From Malania oleifera (Eukaryota > Streptophyta > Magnoliopsida > Santalales > Ximeniaceae), in contig NC_080426.1 in assembly GCF_029873635.1 (NCBI RefSeq), positions 58,374,673 through 58,438,672 of the forward strand: a DNA stretch of 64,000 nucleotides, read 5' to 3'. The notes below the pieces were generated by a model that saw only the letters and a list, made by a program, of their open reading frames with translations, did no database searches and was not told the origin of the DNA. Shown one piece after another: positions 32,679 through 45,830 of the stretch. Each line of letters opens with the position of its first letter. Positions within the stretch are counted from its first letter, which is position 1. Made by a program: the position numbers and the translations under genes.

Positions 32679-33852
32679 GTCAACTCTGGGCCCCGCTGAA
32701 TAGGTGTGGATATTTCTGATGCATCTTATCCTCCAATTCCCATGAAACTACTTCAATTATGTGAGTGTGCCAGAGTACTTTTACTAGTGGGATCCTTTTA
32801 GTGCATAATTCTTGTTCCTTCCGATCCAAAATCGGCACTGGCACTTCTTCGTATGACAAAGTATCTCTAAGCTCCAATGTCTCATAACTTATTGCATGTG
32901 ATGGATCTGGGACGTACTTCCTCAACATAGATACATGAAATACAACATGGATCTTAAACAGAACCAAAGGTATTGCTAACCTATAGGCGACTGGACCCAC
33001 TCTTTCCAATATTTCAAATGGTCCAATAAACCTAGGGCTTAGCTTACTCTTTTTCCTAAATCTCATAACTCCTCTAATTGGTGCAACTTTCAAGAATACA
33101 TGATCCCCTGCACCAAACTCCAGTTCTCGTCAGCAGGTGTCAGCGTAACTTTTCTGTCGATTCTGAGCCATTTTGATCCTATCTTGGATAATTCGGATTT
33201 TCTCAGAAGTCTGCTGAACAATCTTTGGCCTCAATACTTGTCTTTCACCAATTTCATCCCAATATAATGGAGATCGGCACCTACGACCATACAATGCTTC
33301 ATATGGTGCCATCCCAATGCTAGCCTAATAGTTGTTATTATAAGCAAATTCAACCAATGGAAAAAATTGTATCCAACTACCTCCAAATTTCAGCACACAA
33401 GCTCGTAACATATCCTCCAGTATTTGTATGGTCCTCTCTGTTTGTTCAGCAGTATGAGGATGAAATGTTATGCTGAACGTCAACAGAGAACCCATAGGTC
33501 TTTGCAAACTCTTCTAGAATTGATATGTGAATCATGGGTTTCGGTTCGATATAATGGATACTGGCACGCCCTGCAATCTAACTATCTGTACAACTCTGCC
33601 AATCTACTCATGGAGTAGTTAACTTTCATTGGAATAAAATGGACAGTCTTTGTCAATCGATCAACGACCACCAAGATGGTGTCCGGTCCACAAAGTGTTG
33701 GTGGTAACCCTATGACAAAGTACATAGAAATGTGCTCCCACTTCCATTCGGGGATGTGAAGTGGTTGCAATGATCTCGCTGATCTTTGCAGCTCAGCTTT
33801 CACCTACTGGCATGTAAAACACTGCTCAATATATTTCGCAATTTCTCTATTC
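32679..33852 (-). pseudogene. pol: gypsy-B integrase, C-terminal part, broken
   Basis: The chromodomain-like tail (KVLWHTHIIEVVSWELEDKMHQKYPHLF) and the C-terminal domain ([21 protein letters not shown]) are readable in one frame at 32680-33093. Upstream in element sense are the APYEALYGRRCRSPLYWDEIG segment, the Glu region (HPHTAEQTERTIQILEDML) and the first Asp region (HISMYFVIGLPP, where Tyr replaces Asp). Three or more frame changes and stops occur. The gene is cut at 33853 by gypsy-C and continues at 45936. Confidence 0.85.
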
Positions 33853-35129
33853 ATATTTGTGATGCCCCAATTTTTCAAACCATTTTTTTTCCATATACAA
33901 CATAAATTACATATCTGCCACGTCAACACCTCTGATGCCACACAAACATAACCTGACCTGAAGAGGGTACCGGGTACACAGTCATAATCATATTCACAAG
34001 CCTAACAATGGAAGTTATTTTATATATATACATACCACAGTGAATACACATACCAAAGTACTAATTCTATCATAATTACATGTCTAATAAATTCCAAAAA
34101 GAAACATAAAGTACCCTAGGGGAATCCTTCATCCCTAGCTTAAAACATTCACCCTGTCTACTCAGGGTATCAGCTCTCCTCTATCTCAGAGTTCTATTAC
34201 ATGGTTTATCTCGGTTTCCTAAAATATTTAAATGATTGGGTGAGACACATCTCAGTAAGATGGAATAAATTATCTACAGTGTGTGGCAGTATAAGATTCA
34301 TTATATCATAACATAAATTCATTTCAGTGATAATATCTTCTAAGAAAATATACCATTTCCACATTCATAATCATATAAATATAAAACATAAGCTTTTATA
34401 AGTTTTAATTTGCATTTTCAAAACCATTCTTACGCAACCTATGTTTACCAGCGAAGTTCCCAAGAATAGGGAAGCTTACCCGTCCATACAAGTACCTTCC
34501 CTCTACCCTGATATCCTTTGTATCCTAACCCAATTAACTCGGGTTTAGCTACAACTGATACTTATCAGAGCACTAACCTTACTCAATAAGCCCTCAGGTG
34601 AAATGTTTTACTCTGCTTTAATAATTTAGGATATTAACTCACACTACTCCATTTCCCGTTTCCATTTCAATTTCATTTTCATTTTCATTTCCATTTCACA
34701 ACTAACTCATGAGTATCCTTGGTTACATTCGTGTTTGTAACTCATGGCTGCCCTGAGGATTTTCCCCACACCTTGCTTCACCCCATGGTTGAGGTCTATC
34801 TCCATATTCCACACCATGCTTCCCCCCATGGTCAGGGTTAGCTGACTTGATTACATCAAAATATCATATCATATATCTCGCATCTGTAGTACGATTGGCC
34901 AGCCTATAGCTCAAATCCGGACTCAGGGGGTACAAACACTCTACTAAACAGCTCAATGGACTGCCATTCCACACGCTCTAAGAGTCCGTGTGGTTGCACT
35001 ATCACCACCAACAATGGTACCGTGCTTAATATCATATCCAATCATTAGGGTTTCCATAACCATTCATCAAGGTTATCATTACCACATACCTGCAATCATT
35101 ATGTGGTATTGGCATTTCATCAATCACAT

Positions 35130-35400
35130 TTCAATTCTCACAATTCAATATTCATATTGCATAATTTTACATTGCAATATTACCCATTCATATACTCTCA
35201 TTTTCATATTCATATTGCAGTATTCACTTTGCAGTATTCACATTTCTCATATTCTCATATTAGTAATCACATTTCATCATTTTTCATTGCAGCATTAACA
35301 TTGCAATGTCCATTTTTCAATAATCACATTTCAAAATTTACATTGTAGATTTCACATTGCAGTATTTTCATTTCCTGCATTCATGACTAGTTTCATTATT
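35130..35400. repeat. degenerate minisatellite in gypsy-C 3' LTR
   Basis: Imperfect units built from 'attgcagtattcacatt' and 'cattttcatattc'. The partner array in the 5' LTR is at 44540-44800. Short open frames here are repeat-encoded. Confidence 0.7.
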
Positions 35401-35984
35401 TCAATGACATTTCATCAACTCAATACTCATTTCATCTCATAATAACATATACATATCTCATTTCACATTATTCATCTTTCTTAATAAAACATTTCCATAT
35501 TTCATATTTCTTCATTTCTCAGAAGATACTTTTTAGTACAAATCACTTTTCCATCATTTTCCGCATTTTGAAATCTCATATCTCAATTCACATTTCATAA
35601 TCTCATATTCTTAATATAAATTGTTGACTTTTTTAGCCTAATCTCGTTTTGATAATGACAAAACACAATTATCTCATCTATGCATTGTGTTTTTTAGCAG
35701 GATCATTATTTAGTACCCACGGATGATGCAAATGCTATGGAAGCCATGAGAAACTAGAAGCGCATATGACCTGACATATTCCATGAAATTAAAAGAGTAA
35801 AAGGATGAAGACACCTCAGATTTTCAATTGTAATGTGTGTTTAGTCACACTTGTATTTACATATTTCATAAGATATAGTTAGAAGCTCAAATATACCCTA
35901 GACTGACCTTAGGACTCATGCATTTCATTAAAAATACAGCTACATTAGTTATAAGTTGAAAGAAATTTTTTGAGGCAAATTTTA

Positions 35985-36280
35985 GAGGCCTCATCAACGA
36001 ACCCAATGGCCTCGTCGATGAATTCATATGGCCACTCAACGATGAACACTTTGTTCTCGTCGGCGAGAAAATACCGAGAGCTCAAAAAGTTCAGACAGGA
36101 CTCCCATCGACGAACTTAAGTTCTCATCGACGAACGGGTGTTTACACTCATCGACGAAGGCATGCTCTTATTGATGAATGTCGCAGTGCAGACACCAATT
36201 TAGCGCGGATACACACATAAAATTCTTGATTAAATTGATCCATTAGCCAGAACTTAACCTAAGGCCGAAAACACCTTTAA
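35985..36280 (+). promoter_or_regulatory. TCGTCGACGA-type palindrome array of solo copia LTR
   Basis: Eight or so variants (CTCATCAACGAA, CTCGTCGATGAA, CCATCGACGAAC, TCATCGACGAAC, TCATCGACGAAGG and others) between 35990 and 36182. A TTTAAATATG TATA-like element follows at about 36273. Confidence 0.55.
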
Positions 36281-37175
36281 ATATGACCTCTAAACCCTAG
36301 GGCATGAGTTTTTGCCTACCTCTTGAGAGTTTTTGAAAAGATTTCTAAACTTTTGCATACTTTGCCTACACTCTATCAAGTTAAAACATCTGTTGGGCAT
36401 TCTCTCAGCCGCTGAAAATCATTCACGCACACATCATAAAAGCACGTTGTGATATTGAGGTTTGGTATAAAAGGTTTTATATTTTGGCACTTAATCTTCA
36501 TTGTAAAAGTTTCTCTTCTCTCTTACTTTTTTAATATTTTATTAAGAGAGCAAGAACCCTAAGTTTCATATTTTTGTTTGAAAAATCTTGTGGGAGAAAT
36601 TCATTCTAGGACTTTAAATCTTTGAAGCATTCTTGATATTATTTTTATTCAAAGATTTAATATTCTTGTATTTGTGCCAAAAATTATTTGAGAAAACCCT
36701 AGATCTCCAACACATATTATTTGAAAAATCAAATTTTGGAGATATATTGCATTGGGTGTAGATCTTTGAGAAAACTCATCATACATATTTTTATATACAA
36801 AAATCATATATTTGATTATTACAAAAACATTATTGAAAACATCACATACATTTATTGAGCTTCAAGTTATACCCTATGAATGTGTTTTAGGAATTTTATT
36901 GTACTCATTAGCTTGTGTAGAAGCATCTGACTGTTCAGGGATTTCATTCAACTATTATATTAAGAGTTCGGGTTGTGAACCGGGAAGAAGGAAGCTACGC
37001 CTCTTGTAAGCAGCGGAGTAGGAGGAAGTTGTGCCTCTTGTAAGCAGTGGGTTTGTAACGGGAAGCTCCGTCCCAGTTAAAGGAGCGAGACTAGTGGAAT
37101 CCGTGGGTGTTTTTCCCAAGGAGAGGACATAGGCTAGGTTTGACCGAACCTCGTTAAAAATTTGGTGTCTGTGCG

Positions 37176-37177
<2 letters not shown>

Positions 37178-37210
<33 letters not shown>
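37178..37210. repeat. (CT)n microsatellite in solo copia LTR
   Basis: 33-bp CT run downstream of the conserved 'gaccgaacctcgttaaaaat' block. Confidence 0.9.
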
Positions 37211-37214
<4 letters not shown>

Positions 37215-38049
37215 TTTCTGCACTTATATTCATATTTTATCTATTGTGCATGTTTTAAATATTGGTATGTATGAATATCTAAAATACGTAAGAATAATTG
37301 GGTAATACTAAATTAATTGAGATATCCACAGATTAAATCAATTAAGTTGTATAATACTGAAATTAGTGTATATCCAAATTTGTGCTTGCATGGTTGGGTT
37401 TTCAAGTAAGGATTGAAATACAAAAATATTTTTAAATACCCAATTCACCCCCCCCCCCCTCTTGGGTTTACACTTAAATTAACATAAATCATTCGATTCA
37501 ATTTCAAATACACTTCAATATACATCATATGCCACACAATTTTCATCTGATGATCATATCTAATAAATTTCAGGTAAAATATCATAATTCCATTTCTCAT
37601 ATTTTCTCAACCAATAATTTCCAAAAGAGACTGCTATAATTTATTCCCTTTACCTGGCTTACGGAGAGGTCCTCTAACACCCTAACACATACGCTCCTCG
37701 ACGTTTGTAGCTCAAAACCCTAAAAAAATCACATTTTCCCTAATTTATTCAACATTTCTTCTACAATCTTGACATACAATATTCCCTAAGCCCCAAACAC
37801 TCCAATTTAACAATTAATGTTAACATTTAACACACTTACCTTTGATTTGGAGTGGTGCCCCAGAACCCCAAACTGAAAATCTACTCCACCTAAGTTGCAA
37901 AGAATCTTCCCAAGAACCGCGTAGTGGTTCCTGATCGTCGATCTGGGCTTTAACAAAGTTGAAATCAAAGAGAGAAGGTGAGGGTTCTAAATTTTTAGAG
38001 AGAGTGAGTAAAAGGAGATAAAAAACGACGCTGAAATGAGGGTTTCCAC

Positions 38050-38270
38050 TATTTATAGGCCAAAATTTGTCTACGAGTTCAAGTAGTTCGTCGACGAATC
38101 CATGAAGGCATTTCATCGACGAGGAAGCTGGTTTGTCGACAAACCTGAAATTTCCTGAAATTCCCCGAACTCTCAGTATCTTCTCGTCGACGAGACACGT
38201 GTACTTCGTTGACAAGGACTACATGGACATTCGTCGACGAGAACTCTGGGTTCATCGACGAACCGCTGCT
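38050..38270 (-). promoter_or_regulatory. TATA box and TCGTCGACGA array, gypsy-C 3' LTR
   Basis: TATAAATA (minus) at 38050-38057. Upstream in LTR sense lie about nine copies or variants of TCGTCGACGA, including perfect TTCGTCGACGAA (38088-38099), CTCGTCGACGAG (38183-38194) and TTCGTCGACGAG (38230-38241). Confidence 0.6.
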
Positions 38271-38363
38271 GATGCTTCGTACCTTTTTCCCTTTCTTCCA
38301 TTTCTTTTCTTCCTCTCTCTTTATTTTTTTACTTTTATTAATTTAATTTTTTGGGTCTCCACA

Positions 38364-38385
38364 TTCTCCCCTCCTTATAAAATTT
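38364..38385 (-). other. gypsy-C polypurine tract
   Basis: The minus strand reads TATAAGGAGGGGAGAA directly against the 3' LTR. Confidence 0.75.
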
Positions 38386-38598
38386 CGTCCTTGAAATTTG
38401 TCATTTATCACATTTTTAAACTTAAAAAGAAACACCACCATTTTATTAATTACCCTCACTTATGGCGGAGAAATACCATGGTTACATTTACAGTCTTGGA
38501 AGATTACAATACCCCAAATAAACTCTCCCAAAACCATTAATAAACAAAATCTAGCACTACCTATCCTATACAACATCATTTAAATCAAATCACATACC

Positions 38599-40110
38599 TC
38601 AACCCTGTGTCCCAGTAAGCAAGTGTGGGTATCTCTGGTGCATATGCTCATTTAATTCCCAAGAAGCTTCCTTTACTACATGGTTGTGCCATAGAACTTT
38701 TACCAGTGGTATGCTTTTCATACGCAGCTCCTACTCTTTCTGATCCAAAATCTACACTAACACTTCCTCATAAGATAAGGCATCACTAAGCTCCAGTGCA
38801 TCAAATCTGATCACATGGGAGGGATTGGGGATGTATTTTTTCAACATAGAAACATGAAATACGTTGTGAATTCTAGTCAAATCCGAAGGTAATGCCAAAT
38901 TGTAGGCAGCTGGACCCACTCTTTCAAGAATCTCAAATGGTCCAATATACCTAGGGCATAGTTTACCCTTCCTCCCAAATCTCATGACTCCTTTCAATGG
39001 TGTCACCCTTAGAAATACATAATCTCTAGTGTCAAATTCTGAGTCTCATCGACGTGTATCTGCATAACTCTTCTGCCGACTTTATGTTGTTTTGATCTTG
39101 TCTCTGATGAGTTTGACTTTATCCTGAGTCTATTGTACCAGCTCTGGCCCAAAAATCTGATGCTCCCCAACATTATCCTAATATAACAGGGATTGGAACC
39201 TCCTACCATATAATGCCTTAAATGGTGCCATCCCAATGCTGGCCTACTAGTTGTTATTATATGCAAACTCAACTAGTGGTATATACCGTATCAAACTGCC
39301 TCCAAAGTCCAACACACATGTACGAAGCATATTTTTAGTATCTATATCATCCTCTCCATTTTACAATCATCTTGAGGATGAAATGTTGTGTTGAATGATA
39401 ACTGAGAACCCATGGCTCCCTGCAAACTCCTCCAGAAACAAGATATGAACGGTGGGTCTCGGTCTGAAACTATGGACACTGACACGCCATGCATTCTAAC
39501 TATCTCCTATATATACAACTCTGCCAGTCTGTTTAAGGAGTAATTAACTCTAATAGGAAGGAAATTGACAGTCTTTTTCAGTCGATCTACAACTACCCAA
39601 ATGGCGTCCTATTCATATAGTCTTGGCGGTAATCCCGTCGGTCTCTGGTGCTCAGCTTTCACCTACTGGAATGTCAAACATGGCGATCTTTCTTTTCATT
39701 CCGCTCTACCAAAAAGAGTGCCGAAGATCCCTATACATTTTAGTGCTACCAGGATGTACCATATATAGGGATCGGTACGCTTCCTCCAGAATCACTTTCT
39801 TAATCCCGGGGTTATTAGGTACGCATAGCCTAGTATGGAACCTCAAGGCTCCATCATCAGAGATACTAAAACCTGTCTACTAACCATCCTGTACTTTCTC
39901 TATGAGCTCTACCAACTCTACATCATTTCTCTGAGCCACTTTAATTCTTTCCTGTAGAGTCGGTTACAGCATCATATGGCAATAAATACCTAATAATTGC
40001 CCTCTACAAGTTTTATCCCAAGTCTCTCCAAATCCATCTAGACCAGACGTTGTTTTGCCACGGTAGAAACTGATACACTCACTGATTTATGGCTCAAAGC
40101 ATCAGTTACC
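38599..40110 (-). pseudogene. pol: gypsy-C integrase with chromodomain-like tail, broken
   Basis: The tail (PLVKVLWHNHVVKEASWEL..HMHQRYPHLL, TGA at 38599) and C-terminal domain ([21 protein letters not shown], 38752-39006) are readable. Upstream, the core is present but riddled with stops and frame changes, and only short runs can be followed to the LYMVHPGSTKMYRDL-type linker near 39770. Two TAG stops lie in the QILDQKEQE-like segment where the family has Arg/Gln codons. Confidence 0.75.
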
Positions 40111-40500
40111 ACATTAGCTTTTCCCGGGTGGTAACTAATAGCGCAATCACAATCTTTTATCAGTTACAATCATCTCCTCTGCCTCATGTTCAATTCTTTC
40201 TGTATGGAGAAGTATTTTAGGATCTTGTGATTGGTAAAAATCTTACACCTACCCCCATAGAGATAATGTCTCCAAATTTTCAGCGTGTAGACCACTGCTG
40301 CTAACTCCAGATCATGTGTAGGGTGACTCTTCTCATATTCTTTAAACTGTTAGAAGGCATACGCAATCGCTTTCACCTGCTGCATCAGAACACAACTAAG
40401 CCCTTTATGTGAAGCACACTGTAAATCATGAAACCCTCTTCACCTGAAGGAATCGTCAACACTAGTGCAGTGATGAGTCGCTGCTTCAAATCCTGGAAGC
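40111..40500 (-). pseudogene. pol: gypsy-C RNase H, broken
   Basis: Recognised by position and by the YHPGKANVVTDALSHKS-like linker at its C-terminal side and the [20 protein letters not shown]-like block at 40260-40330. Stops and frameshifts throughout; the catalytic residues cannot all be followed. Confidence 0.65.
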
Positions 40501-41300
40501 TCTACTCACATTCGTCAGACCACTCGAATGTCACCCCTTTCCTGGTCAATCTCGTTAATGGAGCCGACAATTTATAAAAACAATCAACAAATATATAGTA
40601 GTTACCAACCAGTCCCAAGAAACTTCTGATATCCTGCACATTTTTTGATCGTATCCAGTCTACTATCGCCTTAATGTTACGCAAATCTACTGAAATACCA
40701 TCCCTAGATATCATGTGCCCAAGGAAGGTAACTTGCTTTAGCTAGAACTCGCACTTCTTGATTTTTACATTCAATCTTCTTTCCCTCAACACCTAAAGCA
40801 CTATCTTTATATGTTTCTTGTGCTCCTCTAGGATCTTTGAATATACCAGTATGTCATTAATGAATACTACCACAAACTGGTCCAGATACTAGTGAAAAAC
40901 CCTATTCATTAAATCCATAAACACTACAGGAGCATTTGTCAGTCTAAATGGCATAACCAAAAATTCATAATGGTCATACCGTGTTCTGAATGCCATCTTT
41001 GAAACATCCTCTGCTCTGACTTTCACCTGATGATACCTAGACCGTAGGTCTATCTTCAAGAAAACCTGTGTTCCCTATAATTGATCAAATAAATCATCGA
41101 TGCGAGGAAGCGGGTATTTATTATTGATAGTCACTTTATTAATTTCCAAGTAGTCGATGCACATTCTCATCGACCTATCTTTCTTCTTGACAAACAATAC
41201 CAGCACTCCCTATGGCAACACGTTGGGCCGAATAAATCCCTTGTCTAATAGTTCCTATAATTGGTCCTTTAATTCTTTTAATTCCACCGGTGCCATTCTG
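40501..41300 (-). pseudogene. pol: gypsy-C reverse transcriptase, broken
   Basis: The connection/thumb (SIDLRNIKAIVDWIRSKNVQ...RSFLGLVGNYYIFVD) is at 40502-40714. The catalytic motif near 40845-40880 reads [11 protein letters not shown], where the family has F-I-D-D: the first catalytic Asp is Asn (GAT/GAC to AAT). The N-terminal half near 41100-41250 shows [18 protein letters not shown]-like sequence. Frameshifts separate these blocks. Inactive. Confidence 0.8.
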
Positions 41301-41914
41301 TAAGACGCTTTTGAAATCGGCGCTGTCCTTGGAACTAAATCAATAGTAAACTCTACCTCACAATCAGAAGGTAGTCTCGACAAATCCTCGGGGAAAACAT
41401 CAAGAAAATTCCTCACTATCGGGCTATCCTCCAACCTCAACTCCCTTTCAGATACCTCCTTCACACAGGCTACATATCCCTGACAACCCTCTAACAACAA
41501 CCACCTCGCCTAAATGGTGAATAGAAATTGTGGTGGGGAGCACACACAAGACCCCAAAAATTTGTACTCCTGTCCTCCTGGAGGTCTGAACACTACCTCT
41601 TTTTGATAACAGTCAATACTAGCATAGTGAGTAGCTAGCCAATCCATCCCCAGTATCACCTCAAACCCATGCATATCTAATACTACCATATTAGCTAATA
41701 AAAACCTCCCCCGAATGCATACCAGACAGTTCTTGAGCACCTTCTCACATATCCCCACAGCCCCTACCGGCATAGCCACTAACAAACTGACACTCAATTG
41801 CTGTGTTTCTAACCCATAAAATTTAACAAACTCTCGAGCGATAAAAGAATGAGTCGCCTCTGAATCAAACAAAGTAGCAGCTATAAATGACAGAATTAAA
41901 ACTGTACTTGTCAC
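41255..41914 (-). pseudogene. pol: gypsy-C protease and protease-RT linker, broken
   Basis: Protease domain at 41510-41914, active site TLFDSEATHSFIA: the essential Gly after Asp-Ser is Glu. The remainder (NMVVLDMHGFEVILGMDWLATHY) is well kept. A stop at 41510 separates it from the linker frame (41255-41500: LEGCQGYVACVKEVSERELR...), which leads into RT. One frame otherwise, so recent decay is light here. Confidence 0.85.
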
Positions 41915-42018
41915 AACATCTCCTACCGCCTCAGCATCCCCCGGTGTCAGCGCGTAAACCTATATTCGGGCAATATTCCTCTGCTGCCTACCTCGAGGTG
42001 CCTAATGATCTCCTTTAA

Positions 42019-42894
42019 ATGGGGTCTAAGAACAGGTGCAACAACTGGTGGTGCTTGGAAGTACCTCGCCATATGCCTAAGCTGATGATACTGATAACAA
42101 ACAATCTCCCTAACCTAGCACTCTCCTATGTGTCTCCTGTAGCATATGGGACAAGAAGGGGGCATCTTCCTATCCTAAACTTCCTGATCTCTCATCACCT
42201 GTCTCCATCCTCCTCTGTTATCCTACCTCCTCCAAGGCCCTCGATTGGACCCTGCCTGAAAATCTGAAGTCACAGACCTCTTCCCTTGATTCTATGCTGC
42301 AGTGTCTCTCTGAAGGCCACTCTCAATCACTGCAACTCTATCTAGCACCTCTACAAATGCATGGGCATGGAAGCCTATAACCTGCTCAAATAGACTCTAT
42401 CTCAAGCCCTCCTCGAAATTCCACACTTTCCTTTCCTCATCCGGTACCAAATACGGAGCAAACTGAGACAACTCAATGAACCTAACTGCATATTGTTGTA
42501 CTATCATCAGTCCCTCCGTCAAGTGCAGAAAATTCGCTGCCTTCACACTTCTGACAATAGCGAGAAAATATCTCTTGAAAAGGATCTCCCTGAAGTGGCT
42601 CCATATCACCGCTACAGTGTCAGGTCTCTGCTCCTCCAATAGAACTGCCAACATGTCCTTCATATCCTGGACCCAGTTCTCCACCATAAGTAGGTTAGCT
42701 CCTCCAGAAAATGATGGGGGTCTTATACGCATGAACTGCTCAATTGTGCAACTCCGCTCCCCTAAACCTCTAGTCATCTCTGCCATCACCTGCTGGGTGA
42801 CACTACGTAATATAGCATCATGATCTCTGCCACCCATATTGGAAGGTTTCGCGTCATCCCCTCTAGCCTTAGCACTACTACTCCCTGGATCCAT
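42019..42894 (-). pseudogene. gag: gypsy-C gag, internally deleted, dead zinc knuckle
   Basis: Starts at MDPGSSSAKARGDD (42894); the upstream ATG at 42981 extends into leader sequence. The capsid core runs RPPSFSGGANLLMVENWVQDMKDMLAVL, then skips about 30 residues (the TEEQRVLF...EAERWWTTVRLL block is missing) and continues LEEQRPDTVAVIWSHF. The frame stops at 42397. The zinc knuckle at 42058-42099 reads C-Y-Q-Y...H...Y-F, so two of three Cys are lost. Confidence 0.85.
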
Positions 42895-43202
42895 CCTACA
42901 AATGGTATAAAACGGTTTTAGAACTCTTTCATCATAACTCACTAACACACTCAATCCCCATTTAGGGTTCAATCCTACCACTTAGAAACAAGAACCGATG
43001 ATAGTATCCATAGTTTTCCAGAAGTCATCACCCCAGGAAAAACACAGAAACAACCACAGAACTCCTGTCTCTAGGTTGCAAGATAGAACCCTAAATTCCA
43101 ATCTCATCCTTTAATAACAACTAACTCATATCTCGTCAATATCCATTCCTATACTCTGGTATTGTACTTCGTTGTTTACTAAAGTCTCCAGAACCTAACA
43201 AC

Positions 43203-43220
43203 CTAGGCTCTGATACCAAA
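43203..43220 (-). other. gypsy-C primer binding site
   Basis: The minus strand reads TTTGGTATCAGAGCCTAG, a perfect match to the initiator-Met tRNA primer core, directly beside the 5' LTR. Confidence 0.92.
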
Positions 43221-45533
43221 CTGTGACACCTCAATTTTTCAAACCATTTTTTTCCATATACAACATAAATCATGTATCGGCCACGTCAACACCTCTAATA
43301 CTACAAACAAATAACGCAACCCGAAGAGGGTACCGAGTACACAGTAATTATTATATTCACAATCCTAATAGCAGGAGTAATTTTATATGTACACATACCA
43401 CAGCGAATACACATACCAGAGTACAAATTCATTCATAATTACATATGTAATACATTCCAAAAAGAAACACAAAAGACCCTAGGGAAATCCTCCATCCCTA
43501 GCTGAAAACACTCACCCTGTTTACTCAGGATATCAGCTCCCCTCTATCTTGGAGCTCTATCACCTAGTCTATCTCGATTTCCTAAAATATTTAAATGATT
43601 GGGTGAGAGACATCTCAGTAAGATGGAATAAATTATCAATAGTGTGTTGCAGTATGAGATTCATTATATCGTAACATAAATTCATTTCAGTGATAATATC
43701 TTCTGAGAAAATATTCCATTTCCACATTCATAATCATATAGATATAAAACACAAGCTTTCATAAGCTTTAATTTCCATTTTCAAAACCATTCTTAGGCAA
43801 CCTATGTTTATCAGCGAAGTTCCCGAGAATAGGGAAGCTTATGCGCCCGTACAAGTAACTTCCCTTTGCCCTGATATTGTTTATATCCTAGCCCGATTAA
43901 CTCGAGTTCAGCTACAACTGATACTTATCATAGCACTCACCTTACTCAGTAAGCCCTCAGGTGGAATATTTTACTTCATTTTGATAATTTATGATATTAA
44001 CTCACACTATTCCATTTCCTATTTCCATTTCATTTTCATTTTCATCTTCATTTCCTTTTCCATTTCCATTTCCATTTCATAACTAGTTCATGAGTATCCT
44101 TAATTACATCGGCATCTGTAATTCATGGCTGCGCTGAGGATTTTTCCCACGCCATGCTCCCTATGGTCAAGGTCTATCTCCATATTCCACGCCATGCTTC
44201 CCCCTACGGTAAAGGTTGTGCAACCTGAAGGTTGGATCTAACCGCGGTTGGTCAACTCGGTTAGATCGAAATATCATATCATATATCTCGCGTCTGTAGT
44301 ACGAGTGGCCGGCCTATAGCCCTGATCCGGACTCAAGGGGCACAATAACTCTACTAAACAACTCAATTAACGGCCACATGCTCCAAGAGTCTGTGTGGTT
44401 GCACTATCACCACTAGCAATGGTACCATGCTCAATATCACAACCCATTATTAGGGTTTCCACAACCATCCATCAGGGTTATCATTACCACATACCCGCAA
44501 TCATTATGCGGTATTGGCATTTCATCAATCACATTTCAATTCTCACAATTCAATATTCATATTGCATAATTTTACATTGCAATATTTCCCATTCTTATAT
44601 TCTCATTTTCATATACATAGTGCAATATTCACTTTGCAATATTCACAATTCTTATATTCTCATATCAGTAATCACATAGTATCATTTTTCATTGTAGCAT
44701 TAACATTGCAATGTCTATTTTGCAGTAATCACATTTCAAGATTTATAACGTAGATTTCACATTGCAGTATTTTCATTTCCTGCATTCACAACTTATTTCA
44801 TTATTTCAATGATATTTCATTAACTCAATACTCATTTCATCTCATAATAACATATACATATCTCATTTCACATTATTCATCTTTCTTAATAAAAAATTTC
44901 CATATTTCATATTTCTTCATTTCTCAGACGATACTTTTCAGTACAAATAACTTTTCCATCATTTTCCACATTTCAAATCTCATATCTCAATTCACATTTC
45001 ATAATCTCATATTCTCAATATAAATCATTCTGCTCAATTTCAAATACATTTCAATATACATCATATGCCACACAATTTTCATCTAATAATCATATCATAA
45101 TAAATTTCAAGTAAAATATCATCATTCCATTTCTCATATTTTCTCAACCAATAATTTTCAGAAAAGACTGCTATAATTTATTCCCCTTACCTAGCTTACT
45201 GAGAGGTCCTATAACACCCTAAATCGTACGATCCTCAACGTTTGTAGCTCAAAACCCTAGAAAATCACATTTTCCCCAAGTTATTCAACATATCCTCTAC
45301 AATCTTGACATATAATATTCCCTAAGCCCCAAACATTCCAATTTAACAATTAAAGTTAACATTTAACACCCTTACCTCCAATTTGGAGTGGTGCCCCAGA
45401 GGCCCAAACTGAAAATCTACTTTGCCAAAGTTGTGGAGATTCTTCCTAGGAATCTCGTGGTGGTTCCTAATTGTCGATCTAGGCTTTAACAGAGCCGAAA
45501 TCGAAGAGAAAAGGTGAGGGTTTCAAATTTTTA

Positions 45534-45546
45534 GAGAGAGAGAGAG

Positions 45547-45578
<32 letters not shown>

Positions 45579-45580
45579 AA
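45534..45580. repeat. GA/GT microsatellite in gypsy-C 5' LTR
   Basis: Compound run of GA, GT and GA repeats. The 3' LTR copy (about 37998-38007) is short and non-repetitive, so the tract expanded after insertion. Confidence 0.85.
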
Positions 45581-45613
45581 GAGAAAAAACAATGCTGAAA
45601 TGAGGGTTTCCAC

Positions 45614-45830
45614 TATTTATAAGCCAGAATTCATTGACGAGTTCAAGTAGTTCGTCGACGAATCCATGAAGGCACTTCATCGACGAGGAGGCTGGTTCAT
45701 CGACAAACCTGAAATTTCTTGAAATTCCCCAAACTCTCGACATCTTCTTGTTGACAAGACACGTGTACTTCGTCAATAAGGACTATAGGGAGATTCTTTG
45801 ACAAGAACTCTGGGTTCGTCGAAGAACCCC
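45614..45830 (-). promoter_or_regulatory. TATA box and TCGTCGACGA array, gypsy-C 5' LTR
   Basis: TATAAATA-type box (minus) at 45614-45621. Palindrome variants upstream in LTR sense include TTCGTCGACGAA (45652-45663). Several copies have decayed by C-to-T/G-to-A changes relative to the 3' LTR. Confidence 0.6.

Larger units (their letters stand above)
35622..37484 (+). mobile_element. solo copia LTR (copia-D family)
   Basis: 1,863 bp, TGTTGACTTTTTTAGCC...TTAACA, with perfect target duplication TAAAT at 35617-35621 and 37485-37489. The empty site is preserved in the other gypsy-C LTR (near 45020). Same family as the copia-D 5' LTR: shared 'gttttgataatgacaaa' start, TCGTCGACGA-type palindromes, 'aagctacgcctcttgtaag' leader, CT microsatellite and a TTCACCCCCC end with 13 Cs. 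Left by recombination between the two LTRs of a former full element. Confidence 0.93.
33858..38363 (-). mobile_element. gypsy-C 3' LTR (contains solo copia LTR)
   Basis: Left end TGTGATGCCCCAATTTTTC; right end GGGTCTCCACA next to a TTCTCCCCTCC polypurine tract. Homologous to 43222-45930 throughout, apart from 35622-37484 plus one TAAAT. Confidence 0.9.

Noticed and set aside
34990-35348. His/Ile/Tyr-rich frames in two registers
   Set aside because: Translations of the degenerate minisatellite in the gypsy-C LTR; a matching pair occurs in the partner LTR at 44395-44753.
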